From: Cellvibrio sp. UBA7661
Lineage (GTDB): Bacteria > Pseudomonadota > Gammaproteobacteria > Pseudomonadales > Cellvibrionaceae
Direction: 5' to 3'
Assembly (NCBI GenBank): GCA_002483365.1
Contig: DLHT01000005.1
Coordinates: 1 to 64,000, forward strand
Length of the DNA: 64,000 nucleotides
Part shown: in pieces, positions 44,601 to 51,562 of the stretch
How positions within the stretch are numbered: the stretch's first letter is position 1
How the letters are laid out: each line of letters opens with the position of its first letter
Program-made: the position numbers and the translations under genes
The notes under the pieces: generated by a model
The model's input: the letters and a program-made list of their open reading frames with translations, nothing else
The model's database searches: none
What the model was told of the DNA's origin: nothing

Positions 44601-44773
44601 CGGATCACCCGCTCCTGGCTGGCGTGGATATGGCGCAATGCAACGGCAGTAAAAAAAAACAGCAGTGCTATGGCTAGCACTGCTGATATCAGGGGGGGAT
44701 TGACCAGCGAGACAAATGAAAAATAACGCTTTAACCGGGATTTTTGCGCTACCCGGAACTTGAAGTTCGGCAT
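41684..44773 (-). CDS. Membrane hybrid histidine kinase with receiver and HPt domains
   Basis: A 1029-residue sensor kinase. Two membrane helices (about 27-47 and 340-362) enclose a Cache-like periplasmic sensor; then come PAS (about 370-490), HisKA with HEIRTP (His533), HATPase_c (FCANAVKFTDQG, DTGIGI, GTGLGLSIC), a receiver with VLMDIQLPGMDG (Asp830) and a C-terminal HPt domain with VHSLKSLAGSLG (His971). It therefore carries a full internal phosphorelay His-Asp-His that could feed a separate response regulator. Its start overlaps the REC-EAL stop by 25 bases, implying coupled translation with that regulator, which is a likely output. Confidence 0.93.
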   Translation of the reverse strand: MPNFKFRVAQKSRLKRYFSFVSLVNPPLISAVLAIALLFFFTAVALRHIHASQERVIREHLQTSLNSFSELITIWQQQNVAAIQMLANSSQGKNLLTQVLLEKGDNPATHEALREWLYPVLMVMGFDGFSVINHERILVAASSENYHKQKVQLAETHEVLDKALANHPAISRPVAALRPISGPRGTQPAGTLMQNMCVLLEPEVTAPGYFCLRFNTQASFFPIFFKGRTGGSGEIYAIDNHGRLMTPLRFHNDSSHGQPLIGLGEKVRRAANSSDAGPLTDMVDFLINHEAGLVKVGYEDYRGVKVAGAGRWIDEMELGVIVEQDIDEAMAPYQASRNIIVGLSLSANLLIILLTITGMINRRRLAIRESHFRSLLDNLPAATHMTSMDHRLVIVNPAFCSLLMLDEHDLLGIDLHEIAAPNWLKPLLQAEEQVGADSYWKDVVLQLQHPDGNPRYYRIVRFPITYGQDQEPQAITCIWVDVTERIVANQRMEEVNQNLEQMIDERTRELMAAKDEALAASQSKAEFLANMSHEIRTPLNAIIGLAHVALANNPEAKQRTYLEKMRGSGEHLLDIVNDILNFSRMEAGKLSLDHSEFSVVQLIDKTIDQVWEKAAAKGLAVNVNIDEKIPPLLLGDALRLGQILINFCANAVKFTDQGSISINAFKVRDWQDRVEVLFEVQDTGIGIDAEKQAKLFQPFQQVDSSSARRFEGTGLGLSICKNLADLMNARIDVQSAPGHGSSFRLRVQLEKARPQTITPVIQPDIPDPALAAINCKILVVEDNLLNQEIIFSLLESMGAEVVCVGSGPEALAALQQHALAQQAFDVVLMDIQLPGMDGVETTAHIREQAVGKHLPIIAVTANALPGDKEAYLAAGMDDYLSKPIEPALLRRALEQWGHACRVAPELVSSAGSMEFLHNGGIDTQRALHNLMGNEKLYRRLLERFAHERAEFPAQLQILLEKNPAEALNQVHSLKSLAGSLGMNQLEVNCFQLEQALHTGEWQQDMVDKVDDELIAMVELVARGLNLPSY

Positions 44774-46029
44774 ATGGCTAACTTACGTTGTAGATCCTGA
44801 TCGACCCAGCTCATCAAATCGCGCCCGGACATGGGACGCGCCAGCAGGAAACCCTGAGCCTGTTTACAACCCAGGCTTTTGAGCAAGTGTAGCTCGGCTT
44901 CTGTCTCTACACCTTCGGCAACCGTGATTATTCCAAGGCGATGCCCTAATTCGATGGCCGATTTCAAAATATTACGCATGTACTGCCGCTCGGGCGCACC
45001 CTGAATGAAAGAGCGGTCGATCTTCAACTCGGAAAAAGGGAAGCGCGACAACTGCTGCATGGATGAAAACCCGGTGCCGTAGTCATCAATAGAAATACCA
45101 AAACCTTTCAGGCGCAGGCGGCTGATGGTTGCCAGTGCCGCCGGCAAATCCACCACCAATGCGCTTTCGGTGATTTCAAAGGTAATGTAATGGGCGGGGA
45201 TTCCCTGACGGATCACCCGTTGGATAATTTCATTGGCGAGATTGAATTCCGCGAGGGACTTGGCCGAAAGGTTGATGGCCACCGGAATATATTGCCCCTG
45301 CTCCCACCACTCATTCATGTCCTGCAACACTTGCTCCAGCACGGATAATGTCAGCGCGCCGATCAGTCCATGCTCCTCCGCAAGCGGAATAAATACCGCG
45401 GGTGAAATCCATTCGTCGTTGGCATTTTGCCAGCGCGCCAAGGCTTCTACACCGGCAATCTGCAAGGATTCCAGATCCACTTTGGGTTGGTAATGCACCT
45501 GTATTTGGGCGCGATCTATCGCAAGGCTCAATTGCGCCGCATCGGCTGATGCCGGTTTTTGGGTAGAGAGGATTTCCTCAGCGCTGACACCAATACTGTA
45601 TTTGGTCAGGGCATCGGCCAAGTCAACCGGATTGACCGGCTTACGGAATGCACCCAGAAGCGACACCCCCAAGGCTTCGGCCATAGTGGCAACGGCGCTG
45701 ATCAGGACTTCATCAGAACTGCTGGCGAGGACAACGGCGGGTTTGTTGGGCAAGAGTGCCAATTGTTGCAAGACTTCAATGCCGTCCATGACCGGCATTT
45801 CCAAATCCAGCAACATGACCGCAGGAACTTCTTCCATCTGCGCCAATTGATCAAGCGCAAGCCTGCCATTGGCAGCCTCATACACACGGCTCACCCCAAA
45901 CGCTTTCAGGCAGAGATGGGCGCTGTATCGGTGCATGCTGCTGTCATCCACTACCATCACGCCCTGCTGATGGATCTGTCTGTGCAGATCAATCGATGCC
46001 AGGGTGGCCGAGGTATTGAGTGAAATCAT
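44749..46029 (-). CDS. Response regulator with EAL phosphodiesterase domain
   Basis: A 426-residue protein: receiver domain (about 20-140; GVMVVDDSSMHR, Asp75 in VMLLDLEMPVMDG, lysine in FRKPVNP) joined to an EAL domain (about 165-415). EAL catalytic elements are all present (VEALARW, INLSAKSL, FEITES, IDDYGTGFSS, KIDRSF, EGVE), so it should degrade c-di-GMP when switched by phosphorylation. The start at 46029 is chosen over the open frame to 46125 because AGAGAG lies upstream and the receiver begins soon after. It lies between cheR and the hybrid kinase on one strand. Confidence 0.91.
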   Translation of the reverse strand: MISLNTSATLASIDLHRQIHQQGVMVVDDSSMHRYSAHLCLKAFGVSRVYEAANGRLALDQLAQMEEVPAVMLLDLEMPVMDGIEVLQQLALLPNKPAVVLASSSDEVLISAVATMAEALGVSLLGAFRKPVNPVDLADALTKYSIGVSAEEILSTQKPASADAAQLSLAIDRAQIQVHYQPKVDLESLQIAGVEALARWQNANDEWISPAVFIPLAEEHGLIGALTLSVLEQVLQDMNEWWEQGQYIPVAINLSAKSLAEFNLANEIIQRVIRQGIPAHYITFEITESALVVDLPAALATISRLRLKGFGISIDDYGTGFSSMQQLSRFPFSELKIDRSFIQGAPERQYMRNILKSAIELGHRLGIITVAEGVETEAELHLLKSLGCKQAQGFLLARPMSGRDLMSWVDQDLQRKLAICRTSSSG

Positions 46030-46128
46030 AGGTTGCTCTCTAGCCTCAAAATCGCTATTGAAAAGGTGCGGAAAGATAACAGCTTTACGCAAACTTAGGG
46101 ATACCGCGAGGGTATTCACAATCATTCA

Positions 46129-46971
46129 TTACACCGCTAACTTTTGTAGAACCTGTACAGCGTCTGCTGGTTTGCGATAAATCGATGGACGCACCGTCGA
46201 CAATTTAAGATTTAAACCCGTTATGCTTTCGCAATGACCAAGAATCAACCAGCCACCAGGGCGCAAGCATTGCAGTAAATTCTCAATCACTTTTTGCTTG
46301 GTAGGTTGGTCAAAATAAATCAGGACATTGCGCAAAAAAATCACATCAAATTGTTCGTCATTTTTACGTGTATGCATCAAATTATGTTGCTCAAAACGGA
46401 TGCGTGAACGCAGTGAAGGCACGACTGCCAACATGCCTTCGTATTCACCAATACCGCGGCGACAATAATTTTTTAAGTAATTTGCCGGAATATGATCAAT
46501 GCGCTCAGCGCGGTAAACACCGGTGCGCGCGTGCTCAAGTACTTTGCCGGAAATATCGGTTGCCAAAATATCCCAGTCGGTTTTACCCATCACATCGGAT
46601 AACACCATTGCAATGCTGTGGGGCTCTTCACCGGTAGACGATGCAGCACACCAAACACGCATGGGTTTGTTGCGTTGCTGCGGAATAATTTCATCGCGCA
46701 AGAAATCAAAATGTGCGGGTTCGCGGAAAAAATAGGTTTCATTAGTCGTGAGCAAATCCAGCATGGTGCTGCGCTCCTGCGCACCTTCAGGGCTGGACAC
46801 ATAAGCGAAATAAGCTTCGTAGGTTTTGTGGCCATACAACTCCAGTCGACGCCAGAGACGGCCAGTTACCATGGCCGTTTTCTCATTACCAATCACAATA
46901 CCTGCCGTGCGATAAACGTAATCACGGATTTTGTGGAAAGCAAATGGGCTGATGTTGTTATGTGTACTCAT
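46129..46971 (-). CDS. cheR: CheR-type protein-glutamate methyltransferase
   Basis: A 280-residue SAM-dependent methyltransferase. The N-terminal helical domain (about 1-75) precedes a Rossmann domain: TNETYFFREPAHFDFL, VWCAASSTGEEPHSIAMVL (SAM site), ILATDISGKVLEHARTGVY, DVIFLRNVLIYFD and GGWLILGHCESI. CheR methylates glutamates of chemoreceptors. No receptor, cheA, cheW or cheB gene is near, so it may serve a distant chemosensory array or a dedicated signalling role with the REC-EAL protein 99 bases downstream. AGGA precedes the ATG. Confidence 0.91.
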   Translation of the reverse strand: MSTHNNISPFAFHKIRDYVYRTAGIVIGNEKTAMVTGRLWRRLELYGHKTYEAYFAYVSSPEGAQERSTMLDLLTTNETYFFREPAHFDFLRDEIIPQQRNKPMRVWCAASSTGEEPHSIAMVLSDVMGKTDWDILATDISGKVLEHARTGVYRAERIDHIPANYLKNYCRRGIGEYEGMLAVVPSLRSRIRFEQHNLMHTRKNDEQFDVIFLRNVLIYFDQPTKQKVIENLLQCLRPGGWLILGHCESITGLNLKLSTVRPSIYRKPADAVQVLQKLAV

Positions 46972-47154
46972 AATCCTGTATCGCTAACTAAGTGGACATT
47001 ATGGGCACAGGCAGTGCCAACTCCGGGAATTCCTTGATTAACCAGCGGGTGATTCGCCGTTTGGCGGCTCACCTTCAGTGGTTCCCAGTGTGGCGGTTTG
47101 GCAAAAAAGCGGTGAGAGTAAAACTACTCACATACGGTGGGGGAAAACCCCTAA

Positions 47155-47778
47155 TTAGCGGCTGGCGGCCAACTGCATGAAGTCGCGCATCAGCTCCATG
47201 GCGGAGTTCACGCGCAGCTTTTCCATAATGCGCGCGCGGTGGTTCTCCACGGTGCGCACACTCAGATTGAGCTTGTTGGCGATGTCTTTACTGGGCAGGC
47301 CGTCGAGTACCGCTTGCAGTACTTCCTGCTCTTTGGGGGTGAGTAGCGCGATGCGCGCCTCGCGGGTGGATAAATCTATGCGTTTTTGATGCAACTGGCG
47401 GCTGAGCGATAAAGCCGCTTGCAGTTTTTCCAGAAATTGGTGGCCATTGATGGGCTTTTCCACAAAATCAAACGCGCCTTGCTTCATGGCCTCTACTGCA
47501 GCGCTGACTTCGGCATAACCGGTAACAATAATCAACGGCGGTGGCACCGGATAGCGCTGCTGCAGGACTTTATGCAACTGCAACCCACTGACACCGGGCA
47601 TACGCATGTCAGTAATTACACACTCGCAGGGGCGTGGTGTGTAGGCATCCAGAAAGGCCTCGGCGCTCCCGAAACACACTGGCTCAACCCCTATGGGCTC
47701 TACAATGCCACTCATGAGTTCGAGGGTAATACTGTCATCGTCAATCAGGTATGCCGTTGCTATAGCCGTTTTACTCAT
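47155..47778 (-). CDS. FixJ/NarL-type response regulator (REC-LuxR)
   Basis: A 207-residue two-domain regulator: receiver with AYLIDDDS, Asp57 in CVITDMRMPG and Lys in FVEKPI, and a LuxR-type helix-turn-helix (LTPKEQEVLQAVLDGLPSKDIANKLNLSVRTVENHRARIMEKL). The wording is FixJ-like. A cognate kinase is not obvious next to it; the hybrid kinase of the neighbouring cluster is a possible partner. It is divergent from the ATPase/TOPRIM pair and separated from cheR by 183 bases. Confidence 0.91.
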   Translation of the reverse strand: MSKTAIATAYLIDDDSITLELMSGIVEPIGVEPVCFGSAEAFLDAYTPRPCECVITDMRMPGVSGLQLHKVLQQRYPVPPPLIIVTGYAEVSAAVEAMKQGAFDFVEKPINGHQFLEKLQAALSLSRQLHQKRIDLSTREARIALLTPKEQEVLQAVLDGLPSKDIANKLNLSVRTVENHRARIMEKLRVNSAMELMRDFMQLAASR

Positions 47779-47995
47779 GAAACACTCGTCGATCCTGTCA
47801 ATTAAATTGGCACCAAAAGAGTGTAGCAGAACACTGGCGCATTACCCGTTGGGATGCATTGGATTGCGCTTGCATCTGCGCCTTATGTCCGTTAAAAAGC
47901 CGCCCCCCAAGCACTATCACCTCTTTTTCCGTAGTTTTTTTACGGCAAAATTCAAATCTGCTATGCTAATCTCTCTATTTCCAGAGGAAAGCGCC

Positions 47996-49108
47996 ATGCT
48001 GAACAAATTCTCCGTAAAAAACTTCCGGAATTTTTCCGACTGGCTTACTTTTGATCTATCAAGTCAACAATATGAATTTAACTCTCATGTAGTTCACGGT
48101 GGGAGTGTCCTGCATGGCATGATTTACGGACCCAACGGTGGAGGGAAGTCCAATCTCGGTCTGGCGATGGTTGATCCAATCTTGCACCTCATAGACTCCC
48201 CTAGCTTTCTCAACTCACTGGACAACAATTACCTCAACGGCGGCATGGGCATAGAACTCGCTGAATTTGCCTTCGACTTCAAAATTGATGGAATCGACAT
48301 CAACTACCGTTATGGTAAAAAATCCCGTGCACAAATGGTTTATGAAAATCTAATTATTGATGGTAATGAGGTATTAGACATAGACCGCCGCGAATCACCC
48401 CATGCCACCATTCATTTACAAGGGGCTGAATCACTTAAAACCGATGTAGGCCACTCTGAAATCTCCTTGCTTAAATACGTGCGCAATAACGCTATTTTAG
48501 ATGAGACACCAATTAATCAGAGTTTGGCCAAACTATTCGATTTTATTGAGGGCATGGTTTTTTTCCGATCACTGGATTCCAACCGAATTGGTGAATATGT
48601 GGGAAAAAATATCGGTGTGAAACGCTTATCTCAAAGTATTATTGAAAGTGGATCACTAAAAGACTTCGAAAAGTTCCTTAGTGAAGCTGGCATAGAATGC
48701 TCACTCATCGTTGATGTAGGTAACAACGGCGAAAAAAGTATTTTTTTTGATTTTGGCAGCACTAAATTGGAATTTGGTTTAGCGGCTTCTACTGGCACAC
48801 TTTCGCTAGGTATTTTCTACTTTTGGTGGCTACGTTTTCAAAACAAAAACATCACTTTTGCCTACATCGATGAATTTGATGCTTTTTATCATCATGCTTT
48901 AGCATCTAATATCGTCGATAAAGTCGCACATTCTAGCTGCCAAACCATTATGACAACACATAATACCGGTGTAATGAGCAATGATCTTTTGCGCCCGGAT
49001 TGTTATTTCATTCTGGATAAAACCATCAAACCGATTACAGCACTGACTGGCAAAGAGCTGCGCAAAGCGCATAACTTGGAAAAAATTTACAAAGGAATGT
49101 CCAGCTAA
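47996..49108 (+). CDS. AAA15-type ABC-like ATPase of a two-gene defence-like unit
   Basis: A 370-residue SMC/RecF-like ATPase. It opens NKFSVKNFRNFSDWLTFDLS; Walker A is GPNGGGKS (Lys51), a signature-like region is STGTLSLGIFYFWWL, Walker B is FAYIDEFDAF and the switch histidine is in IMTTHNTGVMSND. This is the pattern of AAA15/AAA21 ATPases found in OLD-like, RloA, AbiL and PARIS (AriA) systems. GAGGAAA lies 6 bases before the ATG at 47996; the frame stays open to 47693 but upstream sequence is the regulator gene's other strand. The stop overlaps the next gene by one base. A function in phage defence is inferred from architecture. Confidence 0.82.
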   Translation: MLNKFSVKNFRNFSDWLTFDLSSQQYEFNSHVVHGGSVLHGMIYGPNGGGKSNLGLAMVDPILHLIDSPSFLNSLDNNYLNGGMGIELAEFAFDFKIDGIDINYRYGKKSRAQMVYENLIIDGNEVLDIDRRESPHATIHLQGAESLKTDVGHSEISLLKYVRNNAILDETPINQSLAKLFDFIEGMVFFRSLDSNRIGEYVGKNIGVKRLSQSIIESGSLKDFEKFLSEAGIECSLIVDVGNNGEKSIFFDFGSTKLEFGLAASTGTLSLGIFYFWWLRFQNKNITFAYIDEFDAFYHHALASNIVDKVAHSSCQTIMTTHNTGVMSNDLLRPDCYFILDKTIKPITALTGKELRKAHNLEKIYKGMSS

Positions 49109-49854
49109 TGGAGCGCACGCTGTTCGTATTTGAGGGTGAACACCGAGAAAAATTGTATTTTGAAAGTTTGGAAAAGGCCTTCTTTGACGGCCAGCAAAGT
49201 CGCATTCTGGTGAGTTTTCAAAATGATATTTACGAACTGTACAAACAACTCACTCGCGAAGATGATCTGGATCCTTTCGAGCTAATTAAAGAACTTAACC
49301 ATCTAGACCAAAATACGGAGTTGCTTGCCAATTTAAGGCGTGACCAGATCGGGCAAATTTATCTGTTTTTTGATATGGAGCCGCACGACAAAGAATTCGA
49401 TCCACAGAAACTTTTAAACATGCTTACCCTATTCAATAACGAGACAGAGCAGGGAAAACTTTTTATCAGCTATCCCATGATCGAAGCTATAAGAGATATC
49501 AACGATCACACTGAATACCTCACGCGCACAGCAAGACTAGATGATTGTGCAGGCAAGCATTACAAACCGCTATCGGCAGAGCGCGGCAATCCCATTTATC
49601 AGGATGCTCGGAAAATTAACAGGCCTCTCTGGCAAGGTCTGATAAGCGCCAATCTACAAAAAGCCAATTTTTTAATTAGCGGCAGTTGTGGCCAAACCCC
49701 GGTCATTGACCAACAGCTGATTGCGCAGGCTCAACTTGACCAATTTTTACCGAAAGGTGAAATATCTATACTTGCTGCCTTCCCGATATTTTTGGCCGAC
49801 TATTTTGGAAAAAAAGTGTTACTTGGCGATGTAACACCACTAAATTCACGATGA
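49108..49854 (+). CDS. RloB/AriB-like TOPRIM-type partner protein
   Basis: A 248-residue protein translated from an ATG that overlaps the ATPase stop (TAATG). The start TLFVFEGEHREKLYFESL has the Glu-Gly-Glu of TOPRIM-like folds (Glu9, Glu11), IYLFFDMEPHD supplies the acidic second motif (Asp89, Glu91), and LFISYPMIEAIRD recalls the conserved SNP-x-x-E segment of RloB proteins. RloB/AbiLii/AriB relatives are the nuclease or effector half of ATPase-coupled systems. The family assignment is by motif only; it could be a new branch. It ends 7 bases before tcdA and may be cotranscribed with it. Confidence 0.7.
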   Translation: MERTLFVFEGEHREKLYFESLEKAFFDGQQSRILVSFQNDIYELYKQLTREDDLDPFELIKELNHLDQNTELLANLRRDQIGQIYLFFDMEPHDKEFDPQKLLNMLTLFNNETEQGKLFISYPMIEAIRDINDHTEYLTRTARLDDCAGKHYKPLSAERGNPIYQDARKINRPLWQGLISANLQKANFLISGSCGQTPVIDQQLIAQAQLDQFLPKGEISILAAFPIFLADYFGKKVLLGDVTPLNSR

Positions 49855-49861
49855 TATACCT

Positions 49862-50659
49862 ATGAATAGATCCCCTTCCCCCGCTTATCTGCAACGCTTC
49901 GGTGGCATTGCCCGCCTTTATGGCGAAAACGCGCTGACGGCGTTGCACAACGCCCATTTTGCCGTTGTCGGCTTGGGCGGTGTGGGCACTTGGGTGGCCG
50001 AGGCACTGGCGCGCTCGGGGGTGGGTGAACTCACGCTGATCGAGATGGATGAGGTGTGTGTCACCAATACCAATCGCCAATCCCATGCTTTGCAATCGAC
50101 CATCGGTCAATCCAAAAACCAGGTCATTAGCGCACGCCTGCGCGACATTAACCCGGACATCATCATTCACTCGGTAGAAGACTTTATCGATGACCAAAAT
50201 ATTCACCAGCTGCTGGGCAAACAGCACCATGTGATTATTGATGCGATAGATGCCGCGCATTTAAAAGCACGGCTGGTGGCCTATTGCTCGGCAGTAAAAA
50301 TTCGCCTGATTGTGATTGGTTCATCCGGTGGTAAACGCGATTTGCAGCGCATCACCGTAGATGATCTGGCGCGTGCGCAAAATGACCCCATGCTGCACAA
50401 AATTCGCCAGCAGTTGTATCGCCACTTTAATTTTGCGCGCGATACCAAACGCAAATTCCGTGTGGATGCCGTTTATTCCGACGAACAAATGGTCTACCCG
50501 AAACCCGATGGCAGCGTATGCCAAACCAAACAGCATTTGCAGGATGGCGTGAAACTGGATTGTACCGGTGGTTTTGGCTCCAGCATGATGGTGACAGCGA
50601 CGTTCGGTTTACTCGCGGCATCGCGCGCGATTGAGCGCTACCTTAATCAGCAGCACTAA
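49862..50659 (+). CDS. tcdA: tRNA threonylcarbamoyladenosine dehydratase
   Basis: A 265-residue E1-like (ThiF/MoeB fold) enzyme that cyclises t6A37 in tRNA. GLGGVGTWVAEALARSGVGELTLIEMDEVCVTNTNRQ (in parts) is the ATP-binding core; IDAIDAAHLKARLVAYC and GGKRDLQRITVDDLA are TcdA-like, and the C-terminal membrane-like tail GFGSSMMVTATFGLLAASRAI is typical. In E. coli it is encoded as csdL beside csdA and csdE; here a CsdE-like gene lies on the far side of the nap operon. It begins 7 bases after the TOPRIM gene, with no clear ribosome site of its own. Confidence 0.92.
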   Translation: MNRSPSPAYLQRFGGIARLYGENALTALHNAHFAVVGLGGVGTWVAEALARSGVGELTLIEMDEVCVTNTNRQSHALQSTIGQSKNQVISARLRDINPDIIIHSVEDFIDDQNIHQLLGKQHHVIIDAIDAAHLKARLVAYCSAVKIRLIVIGSSGGKRDLQRITVDDLARAQNDPMLHKIRQQLYRHFNFARDTKRKFRVDAVYSDEQMVYPKPDGSVCQTKQHLQDGVKLDCTGGFGSSMMVTATFGLLAASRAIERYLNQQH

Positions 50660-50819
50660 CAACGCAACAATACATGACCAGGCAAATAGGCGTGCCCCCT
50701 TATTCTGTTCGCATAAAAGGGGGGGCTCTGAATGTTCCAATTCAGCAAAGTTTGCAACGAATCCAATATTTCAATTAAATCTATTAATGCTGCAGTTAAA
50801 TTTCCTTTTTTCATTAAAA

Positions 50820-50833
50820 TTGAGTTAAATCAA
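50820..50833 (+). promoter_or_regulatory. FNR/ANR-type box upstream of nap
   Basis: TTGAGTTAAATCAA matches the FNR consensus TTGAT-N4-ATCAA at 9 of 10 fixed positions. Its centre is about 70 bases before the start site expected from the promoter at 50862-50890, a class I activation position. It implies induction of nap at low oxygen. Confidence 0.68.
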
Positions 50834-50861
50834 CTAATCCGCCTTAATTGCCTTTTTGTTT

Positions 50862-50890
50862 TTGGCACTCCGCACAAATCAAGCTAGTAT
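50862..50890 (+). promoter_or_regulatory. Sigma70 promoter of napEDABC
   Basis: TTGGCA at 50862-50867 and TAGTAT at 50885-50890, spaced by 17 bases, 33 bases before the napE ATG. Confidence 0.65.
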
Positions 50891-50923
50891 GAAATCGGGC
50901 TCTCATATGCCGGAGGCACACCG

Positions 50924-51112
50924 ATGCAGGATAAGCAACATCACACGACACCGCTCACCGCTGAACAGCAATTAGAAAAAAAGAAAGAGTGGCGGCTTTA
51001 TATTTTTATCATCGTCTTTTTATTCCCCATACTCACGGTTGCCATTGTGGGTGCGATGGGTTTTTCCATTTGGTTTTACCAACTCATGATGGGGCCACCG
51101 GGACCTCACTGA
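50924..51112 (+). CDS. napE: Periplasmic nitrate reductase accessory protein NapE
   Basis: A 62-residue single-span membrane protein with the NapE/TorE pattern: a charged N-terminus (LTAEQQLEKKKEWRLYIFI), one helix (about residues 25-52) and a short tail. Its role is unknown but it is a standard first gene of nap operons in Pseudomonas, Paracoccus and relatives. GGAGG lies 9 bases before the ATG. Confidence 0.87.
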   Translation: MQDKQHHTTPLTAEQQLEKKKEWRLYIFIIVFLFPILTVAIVGAMGFSIWFYQLMMGPPGPH

Positions 51113-51127
51113 TATAGGGAATGAATA

Positions 51128-51562
51128 ATGAATCACGCAACAAAACCAGCAAACACATCGTTACACACCATCCCCTTACGTGACCTCACACATACTCCCG
51201 CGCAATTGCATATTGCCAGTTTGGTAGCTCATGTGCGCCCCGAACAATTGGCAGCGACGCGCAATTGGTTACTCACACACGCATCAACCCATAATGCGAT
51301 CCACATTGAAATACACGCCGAAGATACGCAGGGAAAATTCGTATTAGTGACCGAAAGCGAAGAAGAAAAAGCCATTGTGAATTTTTTGGATGATCTGCGC
51401 GCACAGCCCGGTGTGCTCAATGCCGCGCTGGTGTACCACGAGTATTTGTCTGCGCAGGATCTACAAGAGTCTGCACAGGATTCACAACCATCTGTACAAG
51501 ATGCGGAAGAACCTACCTATAACACGCAAAACGATTTGCAACCGGAGGAAAACGCGCAATGA
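51128..51562 (+). CDS. napD: NapD, Tat signal-binding chaperone for NapA
   Basis: A 144-residue cytoplasmic ferredoxin-fold protein that binds the twin-arginine signal of NapA during cofactor loading. The core LHIASLVAHVRPEQLAATRNWL ... GKFVLVTESEEEKAIVNFLDDLRAQPGVLNAALVYHEY is NapD-like and occupies about residues 26-108. The protein is longer than usual (most are 80-110), with an N-terminal extension and a Gln/Asp/Glu-rich tail containing repeated QDxQxSxQD. The stop overlaps the napA ATG by 4 bases (ATGA). Confidence 0.86.
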   Translation: MNHATKPANTSLHTIPLRDLTHTPAQLHIASLVAHVRPEQLAATRNWLLTHASTHNAIHIEIHAEDTQGKFVLVTESEEEKAIVNFLDDLRAQPGVLNAALVYHEYLSAQDLQESAQDSQPSVQDAEEPTYNTQNDLQPEENAQ

